Below, in pieces: positions 12,481-24,667 of a DNA stretch of 64,000 nt. The notes under the pieces were generated by a model. The model was not told the DNA's origin, did not search any database, and saw only the letters and a list, made by a program, of their open reading frames with translations. Positions within the stretch are counted from its first letter, which is position 1. Each line of letters opens with the position of its first letter. Origin of the DNA: Tricholoma matsutake (lineage: Eukaryota; Basidiomycota; Agaricomycetes; Agaricales; Tricholomataceae). A program made the position numbers and the translations under genes. The stretch covers positions 3,224,001 to 3,288,000 of the forward strand of contig AP026545.1 in NCBI GenBank assembly GCA_026075535.2. Direction: 5' to 3'.

Positions 12481-14470
12481 CTTGTCGGTTGTGATGACGA
12501 TGACTAGGATTAGACAGAACTTATAAGTATGAGTTTCTGACGTTGAACAGGTTAATCTATGCAAAGCGGTGGAAGCGTCATCTTGAAGCGGTGCATGTAG
12601 ATCTGGCGCTTGTTTCTCGATCGATCCCGAACCCGAGGCTACTGCCTAGCTTTGCATAGCCATGCCAGCCGGTATCATGTCGCTCCATAAGTAGGCCCCT
12701 GCATGACAGCTTTGTTCAGATGTAAATTCTAATTGGAGAAACTTATTCAGCCATCTGCCTTGGACATACCATAAGTAGCAGACGTGGTGACAAAAGCTAC
12801 GTGAACACTTCACGTCATCCTTGGTAATCGGGGTCGAGCATTTCACGTCATCCTTGATGATCGGGGTCACTTGAACTTTGAGGCCTTCCCAGCCCTCAAA
12901 AATTGGAGAACCGCACGACCAGGGAGGTAGCCTTAAAGTCACATGATTATCAACCTTGAACAGAGACACTGCCACCCAGTTCCCCATCTCAGGATGTGCG
13001 GCACAAAATAGATCTCAAGGGGATCCGGCAACCAAGCTTTTGTTTCTCGTCTGTTGGCACGCTTGCTTGGACAGGAATATGAAGGCGATGAGATATCATT
13101 CACACCTGAGGAACGAAATACGGTAACATTTCTGAACAACCGGATTTACAAACACAAGGTTATGCGGGAATTATACATCATATGATCTGCGTCGTTCTCA
13201 AGACTCCTTGAATTTGCGTATGCATGCCGACATCATGGTTTTGTCACACTGATGAAGATGAAAGCACTGGCCAGAGTGGTGCCCACCCATACTGGTGCTT
13301 GAACCATCGGTATATTCCATGCACACTGGTCCTATGTCACAGTCGTCAGAGCCACAGCTCATGTCTTCCTTTGGATCCAATGGTCTGGTCGGGATTCATC
13401 AGGGTGGCTGGAATGCGAAGCGGTTGGAATCCTCGATAGCAATGATTCGCTCGCATTTGGTTTCTTGGACCCATCCCTGTGTTTGCTCATGGTCGCACCA
13501 ATGATTTACTGCAACATAATTCCATAGCACAAACTCTAGCTGAAGGGGACAAGGACTGGCGATATCACTATGTATGTTGAGGTCTTGTTTGGATCTCCTT
13601 TTAACATCCCCACTAGGTTTGTGGACCATGACATGATCATGCAATTTCATGGTGGAGGAGTTGGTCATAAATCCACACGGAATGCCACAGATCAGTTGCT
13701 AGATGACCGTGACCATGGTAAGGAGAGCGCATAAGTATCAGCGAGACTTCAGAGGACAGTGCGGTAGGTCAGGACGAGTGGGCATTGAGCCTGAGGTATT
13801 GGAGGACAACGATGGTAATGACAAAGCACTTGGATGACAATGAACTTGAATATCTGGAACTTGTTACTGATGATATGCTCGGTGCAGAAGAAGCTGTAAT
13901 ACATATCTAATAGCACTGCAACAGCTCGATATGATGTGGCGAAATTGTGGCCACGGATTGTAAGTGATAACTTATCTGCAATGTACCTCTTATCGTAGTC
14001 ACTAGGCAACTCTCGCCATGCATAGTAACACCTAATTTTTAACAGTGTTATTAACCGGTTAGAAACTGTTAGAAACTCATAGGCTTTAGAGACCATATTA
14101 ACAATTGTTAAAAACTCTACTAGTACTGCAGCAGGTAGATCATATTGGAAATCAATATTGCTAAGGGTCGGATGCGGCTTTTCCCACTTTTTGTATTATT
14201 CCTAACCGAGCCCTAACTCGGTTACTAACACACCCTTGAATTATTCACGGAACCTGCTCACATTTGCCTGTACTTACTACTGACGTCGACTTTCAAGCTT
14301 CAAGCCGTGTAAGTCACCTCAATCGTGTAATACTTACTTTCTAGTCCCGAAACGTTCAACCTTGGTCCTTTGGTAAGTATAGCTGCAAGTATTGCACAGC
14401 TACACGTTTTCTTGTGACACAGCTCAACACAGCACATGTGCCCTGGTTGAGCGCTCGACGTCATGTTAAT

Positions 14471-14480
14471 TAAATATATA
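14471..14480 (+). promoter_or_regulatory. TATA-like element of the ubiquitin-like gene
   Basis: TAAATATATA lies about 90 bp before the ATG at 14569. It is followed by a pyrimidine-rich tract (ccccacctttgctttcaccc), a usual fungal core-promoter arrangement. Confidence 0.5.
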
Positions 14481-14568
14481 CCAAAGCGAAGCTCTCAGCA
14501 CATCTCCCCACCTTTGCTTTCACCCTCTGTGGACATTGCAAGCGATTTTTCTCTTTACAACGCTAGAC

Positions 14569-15639
14569 ATGCAGCTCTTTGTCAAACAACTCGATGGTAC
14601 TGTCTGTACTGTACAGACCAATCCGTTCCACACGATTGAGTTCGTTAAGACCTTGATCCCAGAGATCTCCAGGTACGTCATTTTATGTCTTGGCGGTGGT
14701 ATGTGTCACATCTGCCCAATGTTTAGTTTCGAGGATCACCGGTTAACTTTTGCTGGCCGTGGCCTCAAAAATCATCTCACTTTGGCCGAATCCGAGATAC
14801 AGAATGAAAGCACTTTGATTGTCTGTGAGTAAATCATTTTCTCGTCTCAGCTTCCGCCGTGTATTTACATCGTCTCAAGGTCTACGTATGCGTGGCGGTA
14901 TGATGCCTCAGCAATGTGTGCTCGAAACATCTGCAACGGACGACGGTACTCCCAAGCTGCAGAAGAAAGACAATCAAATAGCTTTCAATCTCGTTCACCA
15001 CGGAGAAATACAAGTAACCGTCAGAACTATCAACGACAAACCATTGCATGTCATCCTCCCCCCTGAGTCAACTGCCAGAATGCTCAAGGAGAAGATCAAC
15101 GAGATGGCTGGGATTCCAGTAGACGAACAGCGACTACTGTACGGTGGTATGCAGCTCGACGATAATCGCACTCTCTCTGATTATCGGCTGAAGAATCAGA
15201 GTATGATCCAGCTAGGTAAGCTTATGTTTCTTTGCACCGGTATAAATGATTCAGACTGCTATTGTAACTCTAGCTACTCGTAATCCCACACAAAGAGAGA
15301 CGCGACACCAAGCTGCGAGGGCGACCGACAATACGGAAGTCCAGATCTTCGTTAAGAATCTTAAAGGCGGGAGCATTCCCATCATGGTTTCACCTTCTGA
15401 GGCAGTCGAGAGTGTTTTTGCCAAAGTCCAAGAAAGGACAGGGATCCCCCCTTCAGAGCAGCGTCTCCTTTTCGCAGGGAAACAGCTTCAGCCTGGAAGG
15501 ATTGTTGCGGATTACGATATCCAGAAAGAGAGCACGCTTCACCTAGGTATGTTGGTTTTGTCACCGGAAGTTGATTGGGAATAATTATATTTATATTCCA
15601 GTCCTTCGCTTGCGTGGTGGTCAAAGTATCCGCCTCTGA
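14569..15639 (+). CDS. Protein with three divergent ubiquitin-like domains
   Basis: Five exons (14569-14672, 14727-14824, 14880-15215, 15274-15546, 15602-15639) sum to 849 nt, or 282 aa, with all phases matching. Domain 1 starts [11 protein letters not shown] and ends LRMRGG. Domain 2 ([11 protein letters not shown] onward) ends without a di-glycine. Domain 3 starts [11 protein letters not shown] and ends LRLRGG followed by a five-residue tail QSIRL. At the positions equivalent to ubiquitin K48 and K63, domain 1 has Arg and Asn, domain 2 has Met and Asn, and domain 3 keeps both lysines. It is therefore not a polyubiquitin gene with identical repeats. It could be a precursor cut after RGG, or a scaffold carrying fixed domains. 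I started at 14569 because MQLFVK is the canonical beginning. Confidence 0.92.
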
Positions 15640-17028
15640 TTTGGACCTTATAGTATAATACTGGTTCTGACCATCACCTGATAGGGACCAACGATCGGAT
15701 TCCTCAAGCGATTAGCATTCCGAACTATTACCTCCCTATAGCCATTCATCGTGTACGCTCCTGAATGGAACACTGGGAATTCACTACTGAACAAACCATG
15801 ATGGGGGAGTTTGCAGGTGGCATCCATGTATCAATTACTAGAGCACATTGACATGGTTTTGAATATCATGAGCGTCTTTATAATGCGATCCTAGAATGAA
15901 TGCGAAACACTGGATCAGCATCAGGATAACTATGCTGGAATCATCTGGAAGTTGGTTTGAAATCATTCTTTCTGGTCTCGTGGACGGAAGAGCATTGACT
16001 TGTTCTGGTCAAGTTCTGGTATTGTAACTTGGAGCCTCAAAGGCAAAAACGCAGGCCAACATATTTCCACTTGACTCAGCCCATGAATTGAAGTACTACT
16101 AAGCACTAGGTAAGCCCAGTCTCCTACCCAGGTGCAGTTCTAGTTGAGTTCTAGTCTGTTTTTGATGGCGCCTGTCTAATAGGACCTCAGGCCTCAGGCC
16201 TCAACCTTCGGCGATTTCGGACATCAGGTGCATCGCTGATTGCCGGATAAACACTAATTAAGAAAAACAATGCGTCACGTCAATGCGTCTCTCCCAGTGA
16301 AGCAAATGAGCGCCGAGAATGCTACAAAGCAGCCGTTTCTATCCAGTTCTCATGAAGGCAACAACTTATGTCGAAACATTCCATCAACATCTTCCTTACC
16401 ATCCACACGATGTTCAGATTGAAGGAATCTGCAAATTGCTACAGTGTTGATATGCTTGTGATCCTGCATACAGGCATTAGAAAGACTGGGTTTCTCTCGA
16501 TGTACATGCTGGTTTTGCTGGGAATACTGAAAAATTCCACATCTCTGTCCATCCAATGCCATGCATGTAGTGCTTTGAGGTCCAATCTGGTCCGGTTTTT
16601 TGCCCTCCTTGAGGTGGACCAAGGACCGGACCAGTCCTTACATTTTCAAAATACGAAAAAAAAACTGGACTGGACCCTATAGGACTGATCCACTATGGTT
16701 ACATATTGGTTCATAAACTGGTCTCAACTGGTTTAGAACCTGACCAGGTCCTGACCAGTCAATGACCAGTCAGGATCAATTACTTACAGTTAGTTGCAAT
16801 TATATATGAGTAACACAACATGTAATGAATGAAAAAATGAACAAAAACAAAAGAAACAAAAGAAAACAAGCACTTGCAATCCACCCCATGAGCTGGAGGC
16901 AGGTGCTGTGTCATTGCTCATTGTTTCCCCTTCGTTTGTTGGTGGTGTCAGCATTAGTGTCACTGGCATGGGCAGTGGCTGTGTGTGTCATGGTGGTGGT
17001 GTTGATTCAGCAGCCCTGTCTCACACAT
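15640..17028. other. Intergenic transition into repeat-rich DNA
   Basis: No gene is recognised. From about 16570 to 16770 the sequence is dense in the short words GACCAG/CTGGTC and GGACCGGACC in both orientations. This resembles a small decayed inverted-repeat element, but I could not define its ends. Confidence 0.4.
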
Positions 17029-17089
17029 TGGTAAGCTACACTGTACCGAATAATATGGTCTATCAAACACATACAGTGTACCGAATGAT
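17029..17089 (+). repeat. KDZ left inverted end, outer part
   Basis: These 61 bp match, inverted, the outermost part of the right end (about 42800-42867), with scattered C/T and A/G differences. The segment holds two direct copies of a TGTACCGAAT word. The arm is interrupted after 17089 by an LTR element and resumes at 19975. Confidence 0.8.
17085..17089 (+). repeat. Target-site duplication ATGAT, left copy
   Basis: ATGAT directly precedes the LTR beginning TGTAAGAG. The identical word follows the other LTR at 19970-19974. A perfect 5-bp duplication is normal for LTR retrotransposon insertion. Confidence 0.9.
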
Positions 17090-17281
17090 TGTAAGAGTGT
17101 CTCTTACATCAGCAAGTCTTATCACATGCCATTGCAGTTATCACATGTTATTCCTGTAGTATATAGTCTATACTTCGAGTACTTGTACTGTAGCTTAGTT
17201 TCCTCCCCCAAAATATACTAAGTTCCTAACATGTTTCTGTTCCTCTGAGTCTCGAGTGTTGGAAGCTCTGGCTTCCTTCCA
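17090..17281 (+). repeat. 5' LTR of the non-autonomous element
   Basis: The 192-bp LTR opens with a hairpin (TGTAAGAG tgt CTCTTACA) and closes with a second one (GGAAGCTctgGCTTCC) before the terminal TTCCA. It is followed by a T9 run where a tRNA primer site would normally lie. Confidence 0.88.
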
Positions 17282-19180
17282 CTTTTTTTTTGTTATGAAC
17301 TTACTATCGACACTCTACTCTCTCACACACATTCTTTTCCCGAAACCATGCTGACCCTGAAATTACCACGACAGTCAATCTTTTGCACACTGACACTGTC
17401 GGTTAACTACAACACAACACCTACACCCTCTGGCTTGCTCTCTGCCTCATCTAGCTCCTGCTCTGTTAATTCAATGTTCAACCTCCCCTGGACCTGTTGG
17501 AACTTGGACCCCTCTCTTGTTTTTTACTTCCTAAAACTTCTTTAGCGCTGTGCGTCATGGATTTCTTGTTTCCACCTCGCTGGTCTCGTTTATGCTCTGC
17601 CTGCCTGATCTTGACCCCACTTCTCTCACATCCCCTCCCAGTTGCATCATTCAGCTTTGCATGCCTCGCGACGACCCTGGTTTCCACCCCATCTGTCCCA
17701 TCCTGCCCCCACCCCTCTCCTGACTCATCTATCTCGCCAGCACTATCAGTAGTGAACTTGCAAGAGACTGCGCCAACCCTTGCGAGTTGAATGGCCCCAC
17801 AAGACGCAGATCATCGCCACCATTTCCACAATGCCTCTTCCAGTTCGGCGCTGTATGGCATCATTTGATACCTTTAGCACCAAACCTGCTGTTAAGACTC
17901 TGTCTCACTGCCACCCATGTCTCAACAACAACCCCGAACATTGGTGTGCCGCCCTGCAAATGGAGCCGCCCAATGAAGAAGACTCGAACTCATGGAAAAA
18001 TGCACGAATGGCGCTCTGCGTTGATTTTAGTATGCAAACTACTACAAGGACTACAGAAGCGACTACCCAGACCGAGAACGACCCCACTTCCATCGTTACC
18101 AACCCCCCCCCTCCCTGCCAACACTCCGACATCACCACCATCAATGTCAGCACAGCCTCCATCAGCCACGTCGACAATGCCATTAACGATGCCAACGTCA
18201 TTGTCAACCACCACCACCACCCCTTCCCTTGCCCCAAACCAGTCCCAAAAACCTTGAAAATGACGCCACACACAGCCGACTCCACTCACAGCCCCACAGC
18301 CAAGTTCCCAGCCCCCCCTGTCGCACCCTGAGCCTCCCACTGCCAGTACCATGTCATCATCAGCAACGGCAACAACACTGGCTGCAGCCACCCCAGAAAC
18401 AACGGCTTGGGACCCCTCTGGCACCCAGACCACCTCTAGCACCTCAGAGACAGGTACCCAGACGATCGACAGCCCACAGCTACAGTCTGCAACCCTGCAA
18501 ACAGAACCATGTGACGATGACCAGCTGTGCTCATCGGAACATGCCCTGTACTTGACGGAACCACCCCACCAGCCTTGCCTTCTCGACGACGGTCCAGGAA
18601 GCCTACAACAGCACCACTCACCCCAGCTCAATCCTCAGCCCCCCATGCTGCACCCAGGACCACCCCGTCTCACCGCCACATCGTCGTCGACACCCCCATT
18701 CACTGCCAACCCCATCCCAGCCACCCAGCTTGCCCCAGACCCCCCCATAAATGTGCCATTTGGGCATCGTCTGTGTGGTACACCCCTGCCGCGTCACTGA
18801 CGATGCCATCAACAACTGTTGACACCCCCTCTTCATTGCCTGTGCCTCATTGGCTTTCTATGCACCCCTGCTCGGCTCAGACCCCCACCGTCTTGCATCA
18901 CCAAGGATGCCATTGGCCCCCCTCACTCCTTGTTCACCTCCCCATCTTGTGCCCCAGCCCCCGTTCTGTCGCCAAGGAGCCTTTGTACATGCCCCCAAGC
19001 CTCTCTTTTTCACTGTCATTGCCCTCCACTCACACCCAACACCCGTTGTTCGGAAATGCGGCCTTATAACACACCCCAACCCCCGTTTTTCGCCATCAAC
19101 ACCTTCCCCTCAAATGCAACGGTCATTTTTTCAACACTGGTCTCCATCCTTGCAACACCTGTCCCCGTCCTCATGACATC

Positions 19181-19554
19181 CTCATCAACACCTGTCAATG
19201 ACCTCATCAACACCTGTCAATGACCTCATCAACACCTGTCAATGACCTCATCAACACCTGTCAATGACCTCATCAACACCTGTCAATGACCTCATCAACA
19301 CCTGTCAATGACCTCATCAACACCTGTCAATGACCTCATCAACACCTGTCAATGACCTCATCAACACCTGTCAATGACCTCATCAACACCTGTCAATGAC
19401 CTCATCAACACCTGTCAATGACCTCATCAACACCTGTCAATGACCTCATCAACACCTGTCAATGACCTCATCAACACCTGTCAATGACCTCATCAACACC
19501 TGTCAATGACCTCATCAACACCTGTCAATGACCTCATCAACACCTGTCAATGTC
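19181..19554 (+). repeat. 17 tandem copies of a 22-bp repeat
   Basis: The unit CTCATCAACACCTGTCAATGAC repeats with exact 22-bp spacing from 19181 to about 19554. It then grades into variants (TCCTTGTCAACACCTGTCCC type) up to about 19640. The array lies within the non-autonomous LTR element. 22 is not a multiple of three, so no frame yields a simple peptide repeat. Confidence 0.95.
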
Positions 19555-19777
19555 CTTGTCGACGTCCTTGTCAACACCTGTCCCCATCCTTGTCAACACC
19601 TGTCCCTGTCCTTGTCAACACCAGTCCTCATCAATGCCTGCCATGTTCAATGCCTACTTTCATCATCAGTCCACTACCAGGCAACTCAATGTTTTTACCG
19701 ACGTGTAAAGTGTGCCTTTGACTTGTTGATACAAGCCCCCCCCCCCCCCCAGTCATTTTTTTTGGAGTATGAGAGAG

Positions 19778-19969
19778 TGTAAGAGTGTCTCTTACATCAG
19801 CAAGTCTTATCACATGCTATTGCAGTTATCACATGTTATTCCTGTAGTATATAGTCTATACTTTGAGTACTTGTACTGTAGCTTAGTTTCCTCCCCCAAA
19901 ATATACTAAGTTCCTAACATGTTTCTGTTCCTCTGAGTCTCGAGTGTTGGAAGCTCCAGCTTCCTTCCA
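19778..19969 (+). repeat. 3' LTR of the non-autonomous element
   Basis: This LTR is 192 bp, the same length as the 5' LTR, with four substitutions. The terminal hairpin reads CTCCAG here and CTCTGG in the 5' copy; both derive from CTCCGG by one CpG transition each. Confidence 0.88.
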
Positions 19970-19974
19970 ATGAT
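19970..19974 (+). repeat. Target-site duplication ATGAT, right copy
   Basis: ATGAT matches 17085-17089 exactly and marks the right boundary of the LTR element inside the KDZ end. Confidence 0.9.
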
Positions 19975-20312
19975 ATGGGTTTGGTGGACACTGTTGAACG
20001 CTCTCATAGTATGTATTACATGTACTAGTATCAAATGAATACACTTTTACAATTCTTGCTTGTGATACACTATGAAGAATGTTAATAATATACAGATCAG
20101 AGATAGCGTACATGGTACTCGGCAACGGCATCGGCATCGGCATAGAGGTACGCCATCGGCATCAGGCACCACTTCCCCATAACAGTACGACCTAGCTGCA
20201 TGTACTATAGTGAATTACAATGCTTGGTATAGATGTGCATAGGAGACTGTATGGCCTAGCTATGGGCAATGATGCAATAATTCATTCTATGTAGTGCAGA
20301 CCTACCAAATGG
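19975..20312 (+). repeat. KDZ left inverted end, inner part
   Basis: The segment continues the inverted match to 42538-42800. It includes CGCTCTCATAGTATGTATTA, ACACTTTTACAATTCTTGCT and, further in, TGTATGGCCTAGCTAT and GCAGACCTACCAAATGGG. Between them lie GGCATCGGCATC-type repeats that vary between the two ends. A partial extra copy of the arm is present near 20318-20370. Confidence 0.75.
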
Positions 20313-20369
20313 GTCTTTTACAATTCTTGCTTGTACCTATGAGATAGCGTTGGACATGGTATTCGGCAT

Positions 20370-20900
20370 TGGCATTGGCATAGATGTGCAGTAAGAATCT
20401 AATACCATTGATGAAATAGTCACAGCCATTGGCATTGGCATCAGCAGACACGTTGGCACAGAAATCAACATCGACATCAACATCGGCAGCAGCAGACAGA
20501 CACTTTGGGGTGGAAATCTATATATCAAGAGCATCAGCAATGGGCATTAGCAAACCAGACACACAATGGGTGCAGGCAGTATGAATGAATGAACAAAATC
20601 AACAAAACAGCAGTGTTCATCCTAGCTAAAATAACAATGTCGGTACTAGCTAATTGTGAGAACCGGCGGGATTGGCCATGTTGTCATCATGGGACAATGA
20701 TCTCATTCAAATGTCTGAGAACCTGCATTTGAATGATTTCAGATTATATTCCATCCTTTCCTTCAAGGTCGCATATGTCTTCAATGTGACATCTTGCTGT
20801 TCCAGCTTCTCAACCTTGGCCATGTAGAGACGATGACTGGGATCCTTGTATGAGGTGCCAAGGTTGTTTTTCAGGGCTTTCACTTCGGCATGGCAGCTCA
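20370..20900. other. KDZ interior without a clear gene
   Basis: The stretch holds scattered GGCATTGGCATC-type repeats (20340-20560). A short minus-strand coiled-coil-like frame (20707-20900) reads into, but is unrelated to, the Gypsy pol that ends near 20900. Nothing else is recognised. Confidence 0.4.
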
Positions 20901-22897
20901 GCAACAGGATGCCACTTCTGGTCCTCCGGAGACTGCTGAGACAACACGGCGCCCGTCGCAAAGTCAGAACTGTCGGCTTCTATATGAAAAGGACGCGAAT
21001 CGTCAGCAAAGGTAAGGATTGGAGCGGAAGTGACCATCTCCTTAAGCTTTTCGAACACCTCCTGTTGTGCATTATCCCACCTCCATGCCTCCTTTCCTGT
21101 CAAGTCAAACAGTGGTCGTGCATGATGTGAGAAATCCTTGATAAAACACCAATAGAAATTGATGAAGCCCAGGAAAGACTGCACCTCCTTCTTGTTCGTG
21201 GGCGTCGGCCAAGCTGTGACCCCGTTTACCTTGATAGGATCCATCTCCACTTGACCCTCTGAGATAATCAGGCCGGGGTACTCGATCTTGGTCTTTTCGA
21301 ACTTGCATTTGTCCTGACGAAGGTAGAGTTTGTACTGTCGAAGTCGCTCTAGGACGAGGCACGTGATGTGATGGTGCTCTTCAACCGTGCAAGTGAAGAT
21401 GAGGATGTCGTCGAGATAGATGCAGACAACGCCTCCGAGGATGAGGTCGTGGAAGATGTCGTTCATCATGGTCTGAAAGGTGGCAGGGCTATTAGTAAGG
21501 CCAAAGAACATGACAAGCAGTTCAAAAAGACCATGGTTGGTACGAAAGGCTGCCTTCCACTCATCTCCCTCCTTTATCCTCACATTATTATAGCCCCAAT
21601 GGACATCGAGCTTGGTGAAGTATTGGGCTCCACGGAGCTGGTTTACGAGTTCGGAGATGAGGGGTAGTGGGTAGTGATTTTTGACCGTGATGTTGTTGAG
21701 CCTTCTGTAGTCTTGAACCGGTCGAAGTGAGCCATCCTTCTTCTTGACAAAGAAAAAGGGAGAGGCCATGGGTGACTTCAATGGTCGAATACGTCCAGAG
21801 GCCAGGTGCTCATCGATGAACTGGTCAAGCTGCCGTTGTTCTTCTGGAGAGAGAGGATAGACCTTGCAGGATGAAGGGGTTGCACCGGGGGTGAGTTCGA
21901 TCGCGTGATCCCATGGCTTGCGCGCAGGAAGAGAGTCGAATGACTCCTTGGAGAACACGTCTTCAAACTCATGGAGATGAGGGAGTAAGGAGTTAGTAGA
22001 GGATTTAGCAGCGTTGTTTTTGTGGAAGGCCTTGGCAAGGCGTTGGGATATGTTCGATGTGGCACACACCTCATGCGATGAGCAAATTGCAGTGTAGAAG
22101 ATCCGATCACCCTCCTCCACTTCCTCTGGGTCCTCATCATCATCATCCGAGTCCGGCATTAGATCAGGAACCCCTTCCAATTCCACTTCAGGTATAGGCA
22201 GGGGTCCAGCACAACACTTCTGAGTACGTTGTATCGCTGCCTTCTGTCCACAACGTTCTTGCCTGGCTTCTGTGAAACACGTCTGACAGCGGGATGGACA
22301 TCGGCTCATGGTAACCTCCCCGGTATGCCAGTCGACCTCTGGGTTATGGTCTCGAAGCCATGGATATCCCAAAATCACCTTTGGCTTTCCTAATTGAGTG
22401 ACAGCAAAAAGGGCACACTCACTATGATCTTTGTAACGGAGAACCAGGTCTGCAACCTCTCGGATGGCACCAGCTTCATTTGGGGATCCATCCACGTTAT
22501 ATACAGGTATCGGACGTGAGAGTGAGCGAGTATTTAGGTGATGTTGTTGTACCAGATGGGAATCGATGAAGAGACCAGTCGCACCAGAGTCCAGGAGCGC
22601 AGAGACACCGAGTATCTGTCCAGTGTTGGTCGTCTGCAGTTCGATGGCTAGGTTCAAGGAATGTGCAGAGGGAGTGGATGCCACAATATACTTGCATGGT
22701 AGTTTACACTCCCATGATTTAATTTTGGGATGTGGAGTAGAAGGAGAGATGGGGAGAGCAGGTACATCTTTAGCCAACTTCGAAGGGTCAGAGAGGGGAG
22801 CAGTCACAGAAATGGATTCATTCTCCAGGGATTCAACTGACAAGACTTCAAAGCGGTTATGGACATGCAGTGAGGGCATACGATTCACTTGCTGCAA
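20810..22897 (-). pseudogene. Gypsy pol: protease, reverse transcriptase, partial RNase H
   Basis: An open frame of 695 codons carries an aspartic protease motif LLDSGATGLFID, then reverse transcriptase with DYRRLN, FTKLDVHWGYNN and the catalytic box YLDDILIF, and then the start of RNase H (HIEADSSDFATGAVLS). After HPVA the family sequence breaks off, so the last 30 or so codons are unrelated. Because RNase H is incomplete and integrase is absent, it cannot support transposition alone. It overlaps gag in a different frame, which may reflect ribosomal frameshifting in the intact parent. Confidence 0.85.
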
Positions 22898-24640
22898 ATA
22901 GGAAAATCCTGCTCCTCTACAACTTCCAACTTAATCTCCTCTGCAACTTGATCCTTCGCTTCCTCAACATCTACAAGTGCCAACAAATCTTGCAGGAGTT
23001 CATCTCATCCCTCGGGGGTGAGCATGCGGATATCCTGACGATGGGGACACGCTCCAGCCCTGTGTCCAGGTTCCCCACAACGGTAGCAGAGATCCAACTT
23101 ACATGCATGGCTGTGGGCTGCATCAACATCCATTGGTACTGGGACATTGATGGCTGGTGTGGGAGTTTGATGAACAGGAATGGGGTTAGGGTGGGGGAGG
23201 CTTCGATTGAAGGTGTAGGGCATATGAGTGGTAGTTGGAGCATGGAATGCAGCATTAAACGCTGCATTTGTGAGTCAGTTCTCGTCACAGAGTGAAGCAG
23301 CTTCATACCAAGCAAGGATATCATCGTCCGCTGGGTGCCCTTCCAACATCTGTGCAATCTGGTCCTGAATTTCTTGGTTGAGCCCCCATCGGAACTTCAC
23401 CACCACTGGTAACCCACTCCCATATCCTGCCATGTCCACCAAATCCTTGAACTCATTGATATAGTCGTCCACGGATCGACGTCCCTGGTGGTAAGCAGAT
23501 GACTCAAGTCGTGTCACTGCTCGGTGGCGTTCATTGAGGGGGCAGAAGTGGCATACGAACTCAGCTCGAAAGTCACCCCAAGTGGAGAAAGGTAGAGAAC
23601 CGAGTTCTTTAGTTTGACGTAGGATACGGTCCACATAGAGATAGGCGCATTCAGATTTCATGTATGTGAAGGCCCAATAAATTTTTGCAGCCTCATCGAT
23701 GAATTGATGCAACTGGAGACTAATGTATAACTCACAGGAATTAAGGAATGCACGTCCCTGCACATGTGCACCATTAAATTCAGTGGGGGGGGACGGTTTG
23801 ATCTGGGCACGTTCCTTAGTGGACGCGTTTGGCAAAACGTCGTTGTTGGGTGCGCTTGGAGTCGTAAAGGGGGAACTATTGGTCGTAGGGTTAGCCTGGA
23901 GGGTCCTAACAAAGTTTTCAATCGTAGATTTAAGCGAGTCGATTTGCGCGTGCATTCCGGAAACGTCGCTTTCAAGCGTGTCGAAGCGTTCTGATGCGTC
24001 CATGTCGCTAGGGAGCGCGTTTGGCGAAAATGGCGGCATAATAAAGGCGAGATTATCTGGAACGGTGTGTAGGGACTCTGTGGAGCTTTGGGAAGCGTCG
24101 TCCAGTCCGTACCTGCCTATCTTGGGCAGCGCGTTCGCGATTTTCGGGCCTTAGGGGAGAGTTTTCTACTATAAGGGCAACCTAAGCCTCTAGCAAAGGG
24201 AAATCCGAAGTTAAAATTATACTACATAATACAGGCATTGGGGACACACCTAGCAAAGGGAAATCCGAAGAGAAAACTCTAAGGATCCCCTTGCTGATGC
24301 CCAGTATATGTGAAGACGACAAAAATCAAATATAACCTAAAAATAGAAAAAGGCAGAGATAGGCGGATCAAGGCCGCCGAATGACATCATACCAAGGGGT
24401 ATGTGTCGGAAGGGGTACTCCGCCTCTAAATATAAAAGTGTCAACATGTACAAACATGATGGCAAGGGGAAAATTAGTAATAAAATCCGGAAAAATCATA
24501 GAAAATGAAGAATAGAAGGAAATGAGGTGGGGAAAAATATAGGACGAACATAAAAAATAGGAAAAACACACAGGGCACCCCCCTAGTCCCCTTACAGCCA
24601 ATGCATAGTAGTACAGTTTATCAGTCATGTTTCCAGACTG
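20901..24640 (-). mobile_element. Truncated Ty3/Gypsy retrotransposon
   Basis: Gag, zinc knuckle, protease, reverse transcriptase and the first part of RNase H read on the minus strand. Recognisable sequence stops just after HPVA in RNase H (about 20900), so the rest of RNase H, integrase and the 3' LTR are missing. Upstream of gag (24040-24640) is non-coding and likely contains leader and LTR. It includes a 20-bp word (CTAGCAAAGGGAAATCCGAA) twice, at about 24190 and 24250. I could not fix the LTR edges. Confidence 0.8.
22885..24039 (-). pseudogene. Gypsy gag with zinc knuckle, stops in frame
   Basis: This encodes the capsid-type Gag polyprotein of the truncated Gypsy copy. The retrotransposon gag core lies at about 23300-23800. 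It is followed by a CCHC knuckle CYRCGEPGHRAGAC at about 23060-23100. Two TGA codons (23275-23277 and 23005-23007) interrupt an otherwise continuous frame; each stands where a CGA arginine would fit. The frame ends near 22885, just inside the start of pol, which lies in another frame. Confidence 0.8.
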
Positions 24641-24667
24641 CAAAGTCATCAGTGAGAGGATAGACGA

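Larger units (their letters stand above)
12385..14568. other. Divergent intergenic region of 2.2 kb
   Basis: This region lies between the divergent disaggregase and ubiquitin-like genes. Several short minus-strand frames between 12.6 and 14.1 kb do not match any family I know and carry stops. A roughly 30-bp segment is repeated twice at about 12805-12870 (CACGTCATCCTTG core). I see no clear heat-shock element array upstream of the disaggregase. Confidence 0.4.
17090..19969 (+). mobile_element. Non-autonomous LTR retrotransposon (LARD-like)
   Basis: Two 192-bp LTRs (17090-17281 and 19778-19969), each TG..CA, flank a 2.5-kb interior and are bordered by ATGAT duplications. The LTRs differ at four positions, three of them explained by CpG transitions. 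The interior has no gag, protease, reverse transcriptase or integrase. It is C- and A-rich on +, with overlapping frames in several phases (for example 17780-18331 and 18351-18800) that I do not regard as genes, plus a 22-bp satellite. A purine-rich stretch (gagtatgagagag) precedes the 3' LTR. Shared LTR ends suggest the chromovirus at 24673 could have moved it. Confidence 0.85.

Noticed and set aside
12646..14096. Minus-strand frames between the disaggregase and ubiquitin-like genes
   Set aside because: They are short, in different phases, interrupted by stops and without any family resemblance; possibly a very old remnant but not supportable.
17780..19223. Overlapping Pro/Thr/Ser-rich ORFs in the non-autonomous LTR element
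   Set aside because: Several frames are open at once in C/A-rich DNA, none has a domain, and gag or pol motifs are absent.
19181..19554. CRISPR-like regular repeats
   Set aside because: Units are directly tandem with no spacers and lie in a eukaryotic LTR element; this is a minisatellite.
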